A program made the position numbers and the translations under genes. Source: Glandiceps talaboti (taxonomy: Eukaryota > Hemichordata > Enteropneusta > Spengelidae). From it: a stretch of DNA of 64,000 nucleotides. Shown here in pieces: positions 1 to 15,000 of the stretch (positions are counted from its first letter, which is position 1; each line of letters begins with the position of its first letter). The stretch covers positions 9,906,776 through 9,970,775 of the forward strand of contig NC_135568.1 in NCBI RefSeq assembly GCF_964340395.1. The letters are read 5' to 3'. The notes below the pieces were generated by a model. That model had not been told where the DNA came from. It ran no database searches and saw only the letters and a list, made by a program, of their open reading frames with translations.

Positions 1-65
1 ATAAGTTATCAATGCAACATGTGGTACGTTTTCCATATTAAAGCGTGTAACGATTTCTTCATATG

Positions 66-120
66 TTCATACATACATACATACATACATACACATACAT
101 ACATACATACACACACACAC
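66..120. repeat. (ATAC)n/(AC)n microsatellite
   Basis: Tandem CATA units grading into ACAC at the left edge of the window. Confidence 0.95.
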
Positions 121-1529
121 GGACACAAATACATGCATACATATGTACGTGTGCATGTGAATATATCTAGGTGGTTATATAATAGCTATGTAACATATGT
201 GCATGTATCAATGCTACTGAGAGATACATAATTGTTCAAAATAGACAAAGCACATTTTTACATCATCGCGATGCCATTGACAAATTCATACTGGGAGTTG
301 AAGGTCCACCGCTGTAGTATTTCAGTCTATAGAGGGCGCCCTCCAATAAAAATGTACAATTCTCGAAATGGTATTTAATTTAAATTCATTCTCCTGCCGA
401 ACATTTTCAATGTTTGTTCACTTGACTACCGATCACTGTTATATTTGAACAAGGCACTTTGCTGTTGTTATGGGTATGGTCTTGGTTTCTAAGCATATTA
501 TGTCTATTTTTTTAATGTTATTATCACTTGTCTACCCATTTCAGTTGTCCTATTTGCTACTACAGTTTTGGTATTAAATGATTAACATATTTTCATGCAA
601 ATGTACTTTCAACAGTAATTTCACACTTGAGTACGTTACTCCTCCAATAACAGTACACACACAATTGCTACGTTTCATTAGTTTATTTGTGATTGGCCAG
701 ACTGCTGACATGTGACAGTACAGAAAACAAGAAATTTGCATATGATGGCCTGTGACATCATCAACATTTTATGCATATTATTTACATATGAAAAGTTGTA
801 ACAAGGCTTTGCCACCTGAAGTCAAAACTATCTGACAAATAAAGTAAAATTGTTTTTTGTTTTTGTTTGTTTGTTGTGCCTCACTTACTCAACTACCTTT
901 ACGAATCGGACTGGTGGCATAAATTTTTCACTTGAAAAAATGTTTCAGCAAATCTTTAAAAATACATTAAAATGTACAGAAACATGTGATATGATAGTAG
1001 TGTTTACAAAAAAAGTGTTGAAAATGGCGTTATAACACAGACCCTGTATGATTAATACACTCTGTGATGTCTCCTACATGTGTCTACATCAATGATAGGA
1101 GGGGAATATACACCCCTCTGCTAAAATGGAATAGTCTTAACCATCACAGATATTATCCAGACTGTACCATAAGTTGGAGAAGCGTCGAGCGGGAGGGAGG
1201 TCTTTGTGTTACAAATACAGTGATACAACACAATGTTTCATTTTCTATGGATGGCCTTTCACTCAGATGTCATTTTTGCTTAAAGACATGCATGAAATGA
1301 ATCTTGGTCATAGTGTTGTGCTGCGTTATCAGCCAGCACAGACGAATGTACTGGATGCAGCCATTTCTGGTTGCAGCCAATCAAATATAGTTATGTAGTA
1401 AATAACCCTGATGTCAGACTTTTTATGCTAATTTCAGGCCACCTACCCTATGTTGCATCACTGATGTAAATATGGGTATATGTATGTTATGTGTGCTTAG
1501 TCTGGACGCCAACGTATCGCATCATCTGT

Positions 1530-1945
1530 AACCACGGTTGGTCAAACGACTCAATCATGAACCAAAAGTTGTTCATGTAAATGAGTAAACTCCTTACTAT
1601 TAGAATGATGTAAACAGTGTGTAAGTAGCATCCTGAGCTGACAAATGTACCATATTTGGTAATTACGGCCCCCAATAAAGACTGACTTATCATTGGACAG
1701 AATTCTGTGATTGATTAACTAAGAAATGATGTTAATGACTGCGTGGGTAGACTGTAATGACATCGTCCTCGGTCCAGGCTTTTCAGCCTCCCCTAAAAAG
1801 GGAAAGAGGGCTCAAAACACGCTCACACTGGCTGATCTGTCAGTCTACTGTGTGGGTGGCATTCGTTGAATTTTTAAATTTCAGCTCATGCATCTCAGAA
1901 CCTCATTGAGCTAGACCTAAAGAGAGATCTTAAGATTTGATGTAT
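1530..1945. repeat. dispersed repeat family B, copy 1, with a nested insertion
   Basis: Shares TTGTTCATG, AATGAGTAAACT, AAGTAGCATCCTGA, TTGGACAGAATT and TGATGTTAATGACTG in the same order with 17870-18365. It is interrupted at 1749-1846 by a ~98-bp insertion absent from the other copy. Confidence 0.75.
1749..1846. mobile_element. 98-bp insertion nested in repeat B
   Basis: Ends AGACTG...CAGTCT are inverted. The flanks ACTGCGTGGGT and ACTGTGTGGGT are near-identical direct repeats of about 11 bp. The undisrupted copy at ~18270 has this flank once, so the segment looks like a transposed element with its target duplication. No ORF. Confidence 0.6.
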
Positions 1946-2710
1946 AATAGCACTAGACTAACGTTTGCCGAATGGATCGGAAGCAAGGTATATCGGCAGA
2001 ATTAGCAAAATATCTGCAAGAAAACTAGAGAATTCCAAAGAACTGGAAATCAAAATGGTGGAAGGTGATGAATGTCTCAAAATACTACTGTCAGTACAAG
2101 AGATGAGAAATGTATCTAGATGTGTATACAACTGTGGCATGAATAGCGTTGACTTTGCTTATATGAAGTGGACTAACAAACTACTTCATGCCACGATACA
2201 ACTATGAAATGAATAGCGTTAACTTTGGTTGCATGAAGAGAACTAAGGGAAAGACTTCATGCAATGATAAAACATAGTAAACGCACAAGATCATTGATAT
2301 AAATACAAACATTGTTTCCTTCTGAGATGTAGATTATCACCAAAACTCTTATCAGCTCATTTATATTTGTGAAAGTTACTTACATAGTACGCGATAGTAA
2401 ATTGTCTGCTTCTACATGGTAACTCACACATTCAATCAATTTCTCAAGTATCGATAAAACACAATTGATGGAGATCCCCAGTGTTATTGCTCTGATCAAT
2501 AATTAACATGAAACTTGTCTCTTTCCCAATAGGGAACTTGCAATGCAGACTGAGCATGCTCAGACACAAAGGACTATGGGAATATCTGTGATTCTCGTAA
2601 TACCTAATCTGGAGCTACTGATAAAATAAACCTCCCACAATGGTCATGAATTGATTATTTGTGTTTACAAACAATGTAACAATATCGTTTATAATACTAG
2701 TCGATTAGTA

Positions 2711-2716
2711 TTTATT
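2711..2716 (-). terminator. candidate OLA1 poly(A) signal
   Basis: AATAAA on the minus strand about 195 bases downstream of the OLA1 stop codon; this is the first canonical hexamer I noticed in the 3' flank. Use of the site is inferred only. Confidence 0.4.
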
Positions 2717-2908
2717 ATCACATTTCCCATGATGCAACATTCAACATGGCAGGTTTGCAAGTTCCCTATTGCCATGAACAGACAAAGTTAACGCTATTAT
2801 TTTGGTTTAGAATTGAGTACAGTCTGCGTAATTTTAAAATTTATGATCTCAAATTTTATAATCAAGTTTTAGTGTGGTCTATGTTAGCGTATATAGCCTG
2901 GCATGGCT

Positions 2909-3019
2909 TTATTTCTTCTTCTTCTCTGTCAGTCCTGCAGCAGTGTTGGCTTTAAACAAAATAATGTCACCGTCTTCAACTACGTAATTTCTACCCTGCT
3001 GTCGGTATTTGCCACCAGC
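2909..3019 (-). CDS. OLA1: OLA1 coding exon 12 (C-terminus)
   Basis: 111 nt including the stop, acceptor CACTAG. Encodes [32 protein letters not shown] and a KKKK tail, then TAA at 2911-2909. The end position and lysine tail match the family. Confidence 0.96.
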   Translation of the reverse strand, partial: AGGKYRQQGRNYVVEDGDIILFKANTAAGLTEKKKK

Positions 3020-6000
3020 CTAGTGGAAAGACAACAACGAATGGTAAAATGAGATTTATACATAGCACAAGCTAACGACACATATTGGATTCTAAGTCAT
3101 GACAATGTAGATCAACGTCATTGATCCTGTGGTGCTCAAAAAATAAAAGATACCTGCTGTACACTGTACATCACAATGTTGACGTCAGCTGTGAAGACAA
3201 AAAGAAGCTCCTAACATTGTTAATTCCCATGATGCCTCACACAAGTGTACAGCAAGCGTCTTCTAAGCCACATATCAATTTTAAAATGATATCTCTATTT
3301 AGAGAGATCGTACATTGCACGGTTAATGACCTTTCTGGTTCCCCTAAGCATAAAGAAAGGCAACTATGATAAAATCAAGTGTTCCCATTTAAAGGGAATA
3401 ATTGGCAGCAATTGATGACACATTTACTAACTTCCAACACTACCCCAAAGCTAAATATAAAATACAAATTCCATAATACACATATCTGTTGACAACATGG
3501 ACACTTCACATTGATTTTCTTGGTTCTGTTTTGGTATACTATTACAAAATTGATCTGTCTTTAATTAATTTATTGAACTTTATTTCACCAGAAAATGAGA
3601 ACACAAAATAAAACAATTAAATATATAAAATAGCTAACAATATAGTACCTACAATAAATGATAGTATGTTTCTGGTGAGGACCATGGATATAGTCCACTA
3701 GGGACTAGTCTAGTCCATGATCCTGACTAATAAATGATAGTATGTTTCTGGTGAGGACACTCGATATAGTCCATTAGGGACTAATCTAGTCCATGATCCT
3801 GACTAATAAATGAAATGGTACATATAATAACAGCTTACAAACATCAAATGAGATGTGACCAATAGAACAAATTGGGATGACATGTTACCTTGACGGCTGC
3901 TTCTGATCCTAATTCTTTGAAGTCTTCATACTTCATGACTTCAGCCATAATAAAACCCTTTTCAAAATCTCCATGAACCCTACCAGCAGCCTGAGGTGCC
4001 TTCATTCCTTTCTGTAAATATGCATAAACACAATATGACATTCGTTTTAGTCAATCAAAATTTCTACTCGTAGTTGGAAGCAAATCCCAAATTCTATGAG
4101 TCCATGAATATGCATTCTAACAATTTGACATTTGATTTATATCTAGTTGTATGCACCAAGTATTCAAATAGTCGTGATTTCCGATGCAAATGTGAGTATG
4201 TGTTTGAGATTTCTGCTGACTCCCATGAGGTAAAGTGGCCAACAGCAAAAAAACCAAAAGGAGGCAGAAGTTGAAGTAGATGTTTCTCTGCAATCGAACA
4301 TAATGTAGGTGATGTAAAAATCATGAAATGACTCGTCATAAAATACCTTTAAATGAACTGTGGATATACTTACCTGTATTGTCCATGCTCTGACCTCATC
4401 ATCACCAGTTGTAAAAAAATACTGAAGAGTAAGAGCGGAGAACCCTGTTTTAATGATCTTGGGCAGAATACTGCAATGGACAACAAAAAATAGAAACCAT
4501 TTCATAAAGATGATATTTCAAAATTACCTTACTCAGAAGTAATGTGTTAATATGACATGTTGTATCAATGACAACATTACGGTCCGACCAATGTGACCGG
4601 CTTTGAATATGAGTGTAGGTGTATATGATCGTGATTGATGAATGGTTAGAGTGGCCAGCTTAGAATCTGCAGGATGCAGGTTCGAGTCCCATTGCTGCCA
4701 TTTGTTTCTGATTGGCTAAAGTCCTTGGGCAAGATTTGAACAATGACTGTGCTTCAGTTACCCAAGTTGTATAAGTGGGGACCTGGTAGGATAGAGGATG
4801 CAATGTGAATGCTTTAATCCTATGTGGCTATATAGGCTGCAATGGATTGTATGCTACCCAGGGAGTTGACAAAGTATAAAGGGTCGTTCTACGCTTTAGA
4901 TCCATGCCAGGGATAATAATTGTAAAGGGCTTTGAGCACAGAATGGGAAAGTGTTATATAAAAACTAACATTATTATATGAAAATCTGAGATGGGATGCA
5001 GTGATATAACGACCATCATCAGGACATTACCACAAAGTCAGCTGTGGTATTAGTAGGAATTTACCACAAAGTCAGCTGTGGTATTAGTAGGAATTTACCA
5101 CAAAGTCAGCCGTGGTATTAGTAGGAAATACAATTTAGTGCTTAGCACTCCTTGATATATATTCTATACGTACTTGCACCAGTGCATGTACATACCATTG
5201 CTGTTAAAGATCAAAATGATTACTGGCATACCTATATGCAAATGACTATGTGTTTGTTCTATGTACACAAAATCACATAAACTGAAATCTGTATTCTTTG
5301 ATGAAAACAGGCGAATCATGTAGAAATATCACCACACATTATATATAAGAGTATTGTACATCAATGCCTTTGAATATAGATAATCTACACCGTATATTTT
5401 AGCATACATAATTATGCAAATTAAATTTTCCTGGTACAGTCAAACAAAACAGCCACCCAGACTGACAGACTGACAAATGGACAGAAAGACAAGCACACAG
5501 ACAGATGGACAAACAGACAGAAAGAGACAGACAAATCGACAGAAAGACAAGCACACAGACAGAGACAAATGGACAGAAAGACACGCACACAAACAGACAA
5601 ATGGACAGACAAATTGAGAAAAAGACAAAGAGACAGACAGACAATCAGGCAGAAACCCAAGTACACAAACACACACACAGAAATTCGAAGAGGGAAGACC
5701 TGAGAGAGAAAATGACAGTTTAATAATAGACAGATTAGAAGCCAGTGATAGACTGATGGACAGATTCAAGTCATACACATTTTTAATTTTTCATCGCATA
5801 GTAGATTAAAAGATAGGAAATGAAAAGCCTGTCGTCAAAGAAATTTTACTGTCACGATAAAAAGGAGATGGCATGTATTGTCAACAGCTGTAAATAATTC
5901 ATACATCGCTATGCCACAAGATTTTCATTAAATTTACTTGGACAACTTGAAGCACAAAGAGAACTTACTTCAAGATCAATAATGAAGATAGGTTTTATTG

Positions 6001-9000
6001 TCTGGATTTCCGTTTCAGAACACGCGACATCATCACCACTATAATTACTCCTCAAGAATGAAGACTAGCATCATACAAGACATTTTCTCCTGACAATGAT
6101 GGTTATAAATTGTGCGCTTTAAAACGCTGAACAGCCCAATTTCAAAAGATGAATACAATTCCATTAAAATAAAATTCCCAGTGTGTGGTCCAAGGTAACT
6201 GCAAATTAAAGACTGTCTATTTGAAAGCCATGGCTGAAACTTGACACTGATCTAATGGGAAAGAATTCCAGTAGAGACAAATTTTCAAGGTTACTTGTTC
6301 TTTTTTATTAGCTTAAGGAAAATTAGGAAGTGAGTGCATCTGTAAAGTACATGTGCACTGTGAAATGTATACAATGACCTAATGTACTTACAAAGGACTA
6401 AACTGATTATTAGGTTTGGGAGGACTTTTTTATTTTTACATTTCTAACCAACCCTTACTTTATCTGATTTCATGAAATAATAATAAAAATCACTGCCCTC
6501 TATGGCAAGATCAGGAGAATATCAAAATGTGATGGATGGTAAATTAGTGATACCACAAGTTTGTATTTGGGCAAACACTATTGTTTATTTGTTGAAATTT
6601 TGGGACCTTTAACAAAACAAATGATTCATAGTATTCTTCTGTCTGTAATTGGCATTTTTTTTTTTTACAAATTTTAATCAGACATACCCATAACACAACA
6701 AGAATATATCAATTTGAAGATGAATAATTTCAAAGTCATAATATTTTCCTAGATTACTGCATATCTGTTTAAAAAGCTTCTTATAGTATCTAGTACCATA
6801 TTTTGGATAACGTGCGAGTATTAACATAGTTGCTCCCAAAAATTCAGTTGCTGTCCTTTGTTCTCCTATTGTTGCCATGACAACAATGCTACAACATTTC
6901 AAAACATGTTGCCAAGACGACAATGCTCCAAATCATTTTTATCAGTTTCATGATATTTATCATCGATTAAGTTTACTTTTTAAGTATACATTGAAGTCTT
7001 CGGTCCTAGGTCTGAACGGTGGGGGGCATCATAATTGTACAACTGAAGACTAATACACTGAAGAAAATGCAATATAACAAATGTGCCTTTTCCTATGAAA
7101 GGAAGTGTTTCACATCTCTTGAAGGTGACACAATAACACTTCAAATAGCTGACATCAACTAATTCCACATCAATTACAATATTTCAATGTCTCTGACCTA
7201 CTTACAACCCTTACATGATCTCGTTCTCGCAGGTTTCTTATCACTCGTGACCTTACAACATCTTTCTTTTTTTAAGATTGGAGAGATTTAAAGTGGCCAT
7301 GTGGATTAGAATTTGGTATTTATTTCGGGTTTTTAATTTATAAAACAATTTTATCACGGCTTCCTACTTGAAAAATCAACGTGAAACAACATAGACCAAG
7401 ACCTTGTTTATAACTCAATAAATGGCAAAAGACTGATGTGTGTAAAATGTTCGTTATTGTGCTTTTTGTATGTACAATAACAAACTCTGTTACACATTTT
7501 TTAGCTTTTTGCAATGTACTGAGTTACAAACACGGACTTGGCGTATGGTGTTTCACATTGATTTTTCAAGCCATGATAAAATTGATTATAAATTACAAAT
7601 CCCAAATAAAAACCCAATCCTCATCCACATAGCCACTTTAAAGTGGCCTTATGGATGAGAATTTGGTATTTATTTTGGATTTTTATTTGATAAAACAGCT
7701 TCACTATGTTTTTCTACTTGAAAAAATTAAGCGAAAGAACACATATCAAGTCCATGTTCATAACTCAATACATTGCAAAAAGATGCAAAAAGTGTAAAAA
7801 GTTTGTTATTGTACGTACAATAACAAACATTTTACACATTGTTTAGTGTTTTGCTGTTTATTGAGATGTGAACATGGACTTGGTATATGTTATTTCACAT
7901 TATTTTTTCAAGTAGAAAAACATAGTGACGTTGTTTTATCAAATAAAAATCCAAAATAAATACCAAATTCTCATCCATATGGCCACTTTAAAGGACAATA
8001 TCGAATAAAGATGAAAAAACAATTGTCTGGCAGTTATACAAAAAGTTGGTCCTGAAAAATAGAATAACTATATACCTTGTGGTTTATATGATAGGATAAC
8101 GATAATCCAAAACCATGGGATTTAAACATTGAACTTTAACATCATATACTCTCAATGACAGGCACTCTGAATAGTGAATGACTCCTGGTTAGATGCGATA
8201 AAAAGATTAATATTATATTACTCTGGGTAATTGAGCCTTTGGTTTACTAAGACAGACGCAAACTAAAACCATTGTTGCAACATGTTGATACAACAGTGAT
8301 AAGCTATTGAATGGAAGTTAGTTTAATTATTGTCTAAGTAGGGAGGCGTCTCTGAAAACTAGTTTAGAGTTCCATGAACTTGCATTACTGTTTTGGGATT
8401 TCCAATGTTTACACTATCTTGATCACTGGGTGATTAGAATCACATAACAGAGGAACTACTATCACTCGTTTATGTAATCTACCACATTGGAGAACAATAG
8501 ATTAGCTTGTGCCTATCTTAGTAAACTGAAGACTTGATCACTGGAGTCGTATCAACTGTACTCATATCAAGTGACACTTACAATCCAACACTAGATCTAA
8601 AAGCAAATGTGAACATAATGTAAATCTAACTTATCTTAGCTTTTAACTGATGCAATGATTGCGGCAAAACAAATTAGCATAGAAATAGAATCACTTTCAC
8701 TGATAAATTATGAATAACTCTTATATAATACAAATAATTTGCTTCAAATTATTCATTCCCCCCCCCCCCCAAAAAAAAATGATGAGGCTATACGTACTCT
8801 GTAGTCAAAAAACTGTTTAAAGTCAAACATGTGAAAAATTGTCTTTTTATGAAAAAATCTGTCCTTTAAGAGTTAATTTATACAAAAAGTCTAAACATCA
8901 TTTCAAAGAAACTGGCCACACATAAATGTTAGACTTTCAGCAATATGCAAGAAATACCATGATTTTGATAATTCACCAGAATGTCAAGATCAAGGTTAGA

Positions 9001-12000
9001 GGTCATTTTCTTACAAGAATGTGATTAGATGGGGGTTAGACACTTGAATGGACTCTATGTATTGAAGTTATGCAGTAATATGTTGTTTGCTATGTACATT
9101 GTACTCCAATATGGCTGCCATTCAGTAAAAAGTTATATGAGCACTAAAAGTAATCCTTGTTTACATTTTCTTCTCCTATACTACCTGTGGACATGATTTA
9201 AGAGAAATTGGCAACAAATAAATATGACGAAGTGTCTGTCACTGGCAAGAAATAGCTGGATTTTGATAACACCCTTAAGGTTAATGCCATGGCAAAGGGT
9301 AATGTCTTAGTAGAAAGCTTGTACCTGACAATAGGGGACAGACACTTGAATGGAGTCTCTATGTGTTACAATTTTTGAGTTTTGCCATTAATATTGATTT
9401 TAACTGCAAATATAGGCACCATTCGGTCAAATTTGCATATGTCGCAAAACAAAGTGACGTGCATGTGTCCCATATGACATGTCACCTTTGTGTCAGGTTT
9501 GAAAGAAATTGGATATTGCATGTCTGAGAAATGATGTGTTATAGACATACAAACAGATGCATGAATGGACAGTTGGAACCCATCGTAATAGTCCCCCTTT
9601 GGGCAACTAACAAATCACTAGAACCAACGACGAAATAATGTAAAACGTTAATTACAAATCATTAGAAATAACGACGAAATAACATAAAAAGCTAACAGCG
9701 TGATTGATTCCTGCCTCTTGACATCCTCTAACACTAGCACTCTATTCAGGAAACATTTCCCTTTATATATCTATCCACAATAACTGAACATACTCAAATA
9801 TTATTTAATCTCCGACTGTGAAAGCATTTCTCAAGTTTACACAGATCCACTCCACGGCTATGGTGATTAAGTTAAAAAGTACTTCCGTCTCATTGAAGCC
9901 GTCAATTTTATTCACCCTTTTATTTTGTACTGAACAAGTCCGTTTTAATCTGTCAGACTTCTACCTCAAAAGCTGCTATCCTTTCACTATTTTTTGCACC
10001 CATTCCTTTTTAATATTTCAGTTATTAAATGTTTTCTGCCTATGAAAGCAGGATTGTTAAGCTTAGCGCACACAAAAGTAGTGACTTGATTGAGCACATT
10101 TGAGTCTTTTAGACTTACGCACGTACTGGCAATAGAGGGTGTACAAAGATGTTTTGAAGTTGTACATCAATGGGGCCACACTGCAAAATCTATTAGGCAT
10201 TCATGCGACAGACATTTATTGAAAACAACTTTTTCATTAAAATCAAGCCATTGTAAGTGTAGTTAAATGATATTTTGCCGAGGGAAAAATCTACTACAAC
10301 TGCATTGAAAATTGAAAATTGAAAAAATCAGCCTGATATACACTTTTCAGCTGCCGCAGTGTCAGTGTGTTGTTGGAATTACATATGTTACTGTCACTTA
10401 AAAAGGAGACCATGTGCTCTCACCCTAGAGACTGTACCTGAAAATCTTGCATTTGCAAAATTTGGTTTTATTTTTCAATTTTACCATTGTACTGCTGATT
10501 GCAGCATTGCATTGGTAATATTGGATCCTTCAATAGTAACATCAAACCTTATTAGCACCACGAAAATTTACAAATGTTGACAAACAAATGGTCTGAATTT
10601 GTAATGTTTACATATGGACATCAAGACATCATTTGTCGACAGAGAGACAAAGACCTTCCACTTTTTTTTCTAATCAAGATTAGAAGTTATTTTCAATGAG
10701 CAAAAATGAACAAAATATAGCAAAAGTTTCTAAAATTTTAATGAATGTATCGATTCTTTATGTTCAGTGCCTATTGTTTATTATATTCAAATTCAGCTAA
10801 GGGGCAATTGTGCCTTCCATGAATAATAAATATCCTAATTATTAGTGTTTTTTGGGGGGTAAAATTCTAGTCTAGTTACTATACATGTAGTTGTTCTCTA
10901 CGACCTCTTTTTAACGTATAGTCAAATGGACAAATTCTATCGAAAATCTAGCTAAATCTCCAGCTGGGGAAGGGATGAACAGCACATGTCAGTAGTAATA
11001 CATCACACACTGACAGGAGGTTGTAAGTGGTTACTTTGTTAAGTATACTACTAACTCAACCTCTAGTTTGAATGTAGGTGACGTGAGGATGTGATAATGT
11101 CATCATGTTTATATCAACAAACTCTGGCTGTTGGTGGTAGAGAAATCCATTTGACTATACAGACAGTGGAGATGATTGTACTGGGTCAAGGAATTTTATC
11201 ATTAGACAATTACACGTTATAATGAGAGGGGATTCTTCATTCAAACACCAACAACACTTTACTACCATTAATGGTTTCAAATATGTTCCTGATAATGGAA
11301 TGATAGTAATTGAAATATAGATGCAAGTTACAAGACCTACTAAATTAGATTACAATTTCATGTAACAGCTGTTCTATGTATTGATCCTGAAATCTTTCTG
11401 TTTTGTAAATGGCTAATCCTGTCTATCCATCATGTTTACAGAGACGGTGTGGACCTCTTGTATGTCCCTTTGGTGCAGGTATGAAATTACAGCAGAAAGT
11501 GCAATGACCTATGACCTATGACCTTTGATGCAGGGTTGAAATTGCAGCAGAAAGGACAATGACCTCACAAGCCTTTTGATTCAGGGTTGAAATTGCAGCA
11601 GAAAGGACAATGACCTCACAAGCCTTTTGATTCAGGGTTGAAATTGAAGTAGAAAGGACAATGACCTCACAAGCCTTTTGATTCAGGGTTGAAATTGAAG
11701 CAGAAAGGGCAATGACCTCACAAGCCCTTTGATTCAGGGTTGAAATTGCAGCAGAAAGGACAATGACCTCGCAAGCCCTTTGATTCAGGGTTGAAAAAAC
11801 AACAGAAAGGACAATGACCTCACAAGCCCTTTGATTCAGGGTTGAAAAAACAACAGAAAGGGCAATGACCTTAAAAGTCCCTTTGATGCAGGGTTAAATT
11901 CACATACAGAAAGGGTAATGAAGTCATATTAAGCCCTTTGATACAGGGCTAAATTCACATACAGAAAGGGTAATAACATCATAAGCCCTTTGATACAGGG

Positions 12001-15000
12001 TTAAATTCACATACAGAAAGGGTAATAACTTCATAAGCCCTTTGATACAGGGTTATAATTCACATACAGAAAGGGTAATAACTTCATATTAAGCCCTTTG
12101 ATACAGGGTTAAATTCACATACAGAAAGGGTAATAACATCATAAGCCCTTTGTTACAGGGTTAAATTCACATTCAGAAAGGGTAATAACTTCATAAGCCC
12201 TTTGATACAGGGTTAAATTCACATACAGAAAGGGTAATAACATCATAAGCCCTTTGTTACAGGGTTAAATTCACATACAGAAAGGGTAATAACATCATAA
12301 GCCCTTTGATACAGGGTTAAATTCACATACAGAAAGGGTAATAACTTCATAAGCCCTTTGATACAGGGTTAAATTCACATACAGAAAGGGTAATAACTTC
12401 ATATTAAGCCCTTTGATACAGGGTTAAATTCACATTCAGAAAGGGTAATAACATCATAAGCTCTTTGATACAGGGTTATAATTCACATACAGAAAGGGTA
12501 ATAACTTCATATTAAGCCCTTTGATACAGGGTTAAATTCACATACAGAAAGGGTAATAACTTCATATTAAGCCCTTTGATACAGGGTTAAATTCACATTC
12601 AGAAAGGGTAATAACATCATAAGCCCTTTGTTACAGGGTTAAATTCACATACAGAAAGGGTAATAACTTCATATTAAGCCCTTTGATACAGGGTTAAATT
12701 CACATTCAGAAAGGGTAATAACTTCATATTAAGCCCTTTGATACAGGGTTAAATTCACATTCAGAAAGGGTAATAACATCATAAGCCCTTTGTTACAGGG
12801 TTAAATTCACATACAGAAAGGGTAATAACTTCATATTAAGCCCTTTGATACAGGGTTAAATTCACATTCAGAAAGGGTAATAACATCATAAGCCCTTTGA
12901 TACAGGGTTATAATTCACATTCAGAAAGGGTAATAACATCATAAGCCCTTTGATACAGGGTTAAATTCACATACAGAAAGGGTAATAACATCATAAGCCC
13001 TTTGTTACAGGGTTAAATTCACATTCAGAAAGGGTAATAACTTCATATTAAGCCCTTTGATACAGGGCTAAATTCACATTCAGAAAGGGTAATAACTTCA
13101 TATTAAGCCCTTTGATACAGGGCTAAATTCACATACAGAAAGGGTAATAACTTCACAACCCCTTTGATACAGGGTTATAATTCACATACAGAAAGGGTAA
13201 TAACTTCATGAACCCTTTGATACAGGGCTAAATTCACACACAGAAAGGGTAATAACTTCATGAACCCTTTGATACAGGGTTAAATTCACATGTACAGAAA
13301 GGACAATAATGAATAAATCAAACAAATAAATGAAAGCTGCAAATCTCTGTAATTCCTCAATTACAGTTGAGTGAATTTCCTAAAGGCAACATAACATACA
13401 TACAAAATATTGTGGAATAATTTTGATCTCCAGTTTACAGCAAAAAATGGCACCAGTTTAGTTGTACTAAAAACCATACATGCTGTGCCAAGTGTTATTA
13501 TAATATTAATCCAATTCAGTTGTTTACTTTCCCTGTTTGTAACAGATTCCTTTCCTCCAGTCTGATGTACTAAGGAAGCAACTATGGAATACAGACAAGG
13601 CTGTATAAGGGAAACTATACATTTTTATATAATTTCCCACTTGACACATCATTCCATCCTGAAGACTATTTGTCTAAACTTTGCAGCAAATAAACTTTGG
13701 CAATAGACAATGGCATGTACTTAATATCAGTGATAACTTGGCTAGTTTTGAAGGCTTGTATAGTTCTGTATGTACAGTTCACAGCGTTTCTACTGACAAA
13801 AGCCTCTCCACACAGTCTTTGTCATCATTGCGTGACTTGTTATTTTTACAGTGCCAAAGCTTATATATACTATGCATTGACCCCGAGGTCATCCCCATGG
13901 GGATCACTTTGACACAATCAATGCTACCATATGGCAAAACAAACTTGTCCCCAACAGCATACTCATAAGTTTCTTCCGATGCAGTATTTTTGCTGTTTGA
14001 ATTCAAAGAATTTCAAGGGAGAGTTCCAGATTCTGTATTAACCTCTTAATATTATTTCAATCACAGGTTTACTGTCCCATCAAATGCCTTCCAAAGGGCA
14101 AAATTTGACCTTGAGTTCAAGGGTCAAGAGTTCAAATGATATCATAGTCAGAGACATACTGTTCTCCATTTACAAAGTGAAAGGCATGGTTTTAAACTGT
14201 ATGGTTTTAAACAGGCATGTGCCCGACACGTACTTGATGTTTTGTAATCGTTTCTTGAATTGTATACATGTTTTAACTCTTTAGCGTCAGTACACGACTA
14301 CTCTGTTTTGTTGTACTTTTTAAAGATATTTTTATGGCTCCATGAAAAACAGCCACTACTTTGTAGAAAGCTGATTGGATTCCAATAAAGAATAAGAATA
14401 AGAATAGGGCATATGGAGACTTCCTGTTTTTTCTGAAAACCTTCTTACTCATGTTGCAGAAAAAAAGGTTTCTAACAACTGTTTGCGCATTAAAAGTAGG
14501 AAATGCACTTATTTCAAAAGCTTCTTTATTTTTTTTTTTACAGAAGATGGATAAGTAATCCAAACACAGTACACAATATACTATATTCCAGTAATCGTAA
14601 ACATAAAAGATTGCACAATTTGGCCACTAGGAGTGCTATTCAACTACAAACTTTAGCCATAAGTATGGTGTGGAATTGTTCATTACTTTAGGATATTACC
14701 CTGGTAGTTGAGCCTTCAGTTTTTGAAGATAAGACACAAACTAAAACTATTGTCACAACATGTTGAAACAACAGTGATAAGCTATTGAATGGATGTTGGT
14801 TTAATTATAGTCTCAGAAGGGAGGCGTCTCTGAAAACTAATTTTATTTAGAGTTCCATGAACTTGCAGTGCTGTTTTGGGATTTACAATTATATTTACAC
14901 TATGTTGATCATAGGATGATTAGAATCACACAACAGAGGAATCACTTTCTGCCACTTTAATCTACCACACTGAAGAACAATAGATTCAGTTTAGGTCTAT

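Noticed and set aside
4164-4505. 113-codon minus-strand frame read as a separate gene
   Set aside because: It only contains OLA1 exon 10 plus intron read-through; spliced reading is required by exon phases.
4625-4700. tRNA gene (A and B boxes)
   Set aside because: No cloverleaf acceptor pairing beyond the boxes, and the same head occurs in front of a SINE body in two copies.
11485-13310. CRISPR-like regular array
   Set aside because: Units are contiguous with no unique spacers; it is a minisatellite in an animal intron.
13681-14006. Overlapping frames on both strands (75-95 codons)
   Set aside because: OLA1 intron 9, no domain, no conserved motif; expected by chance.
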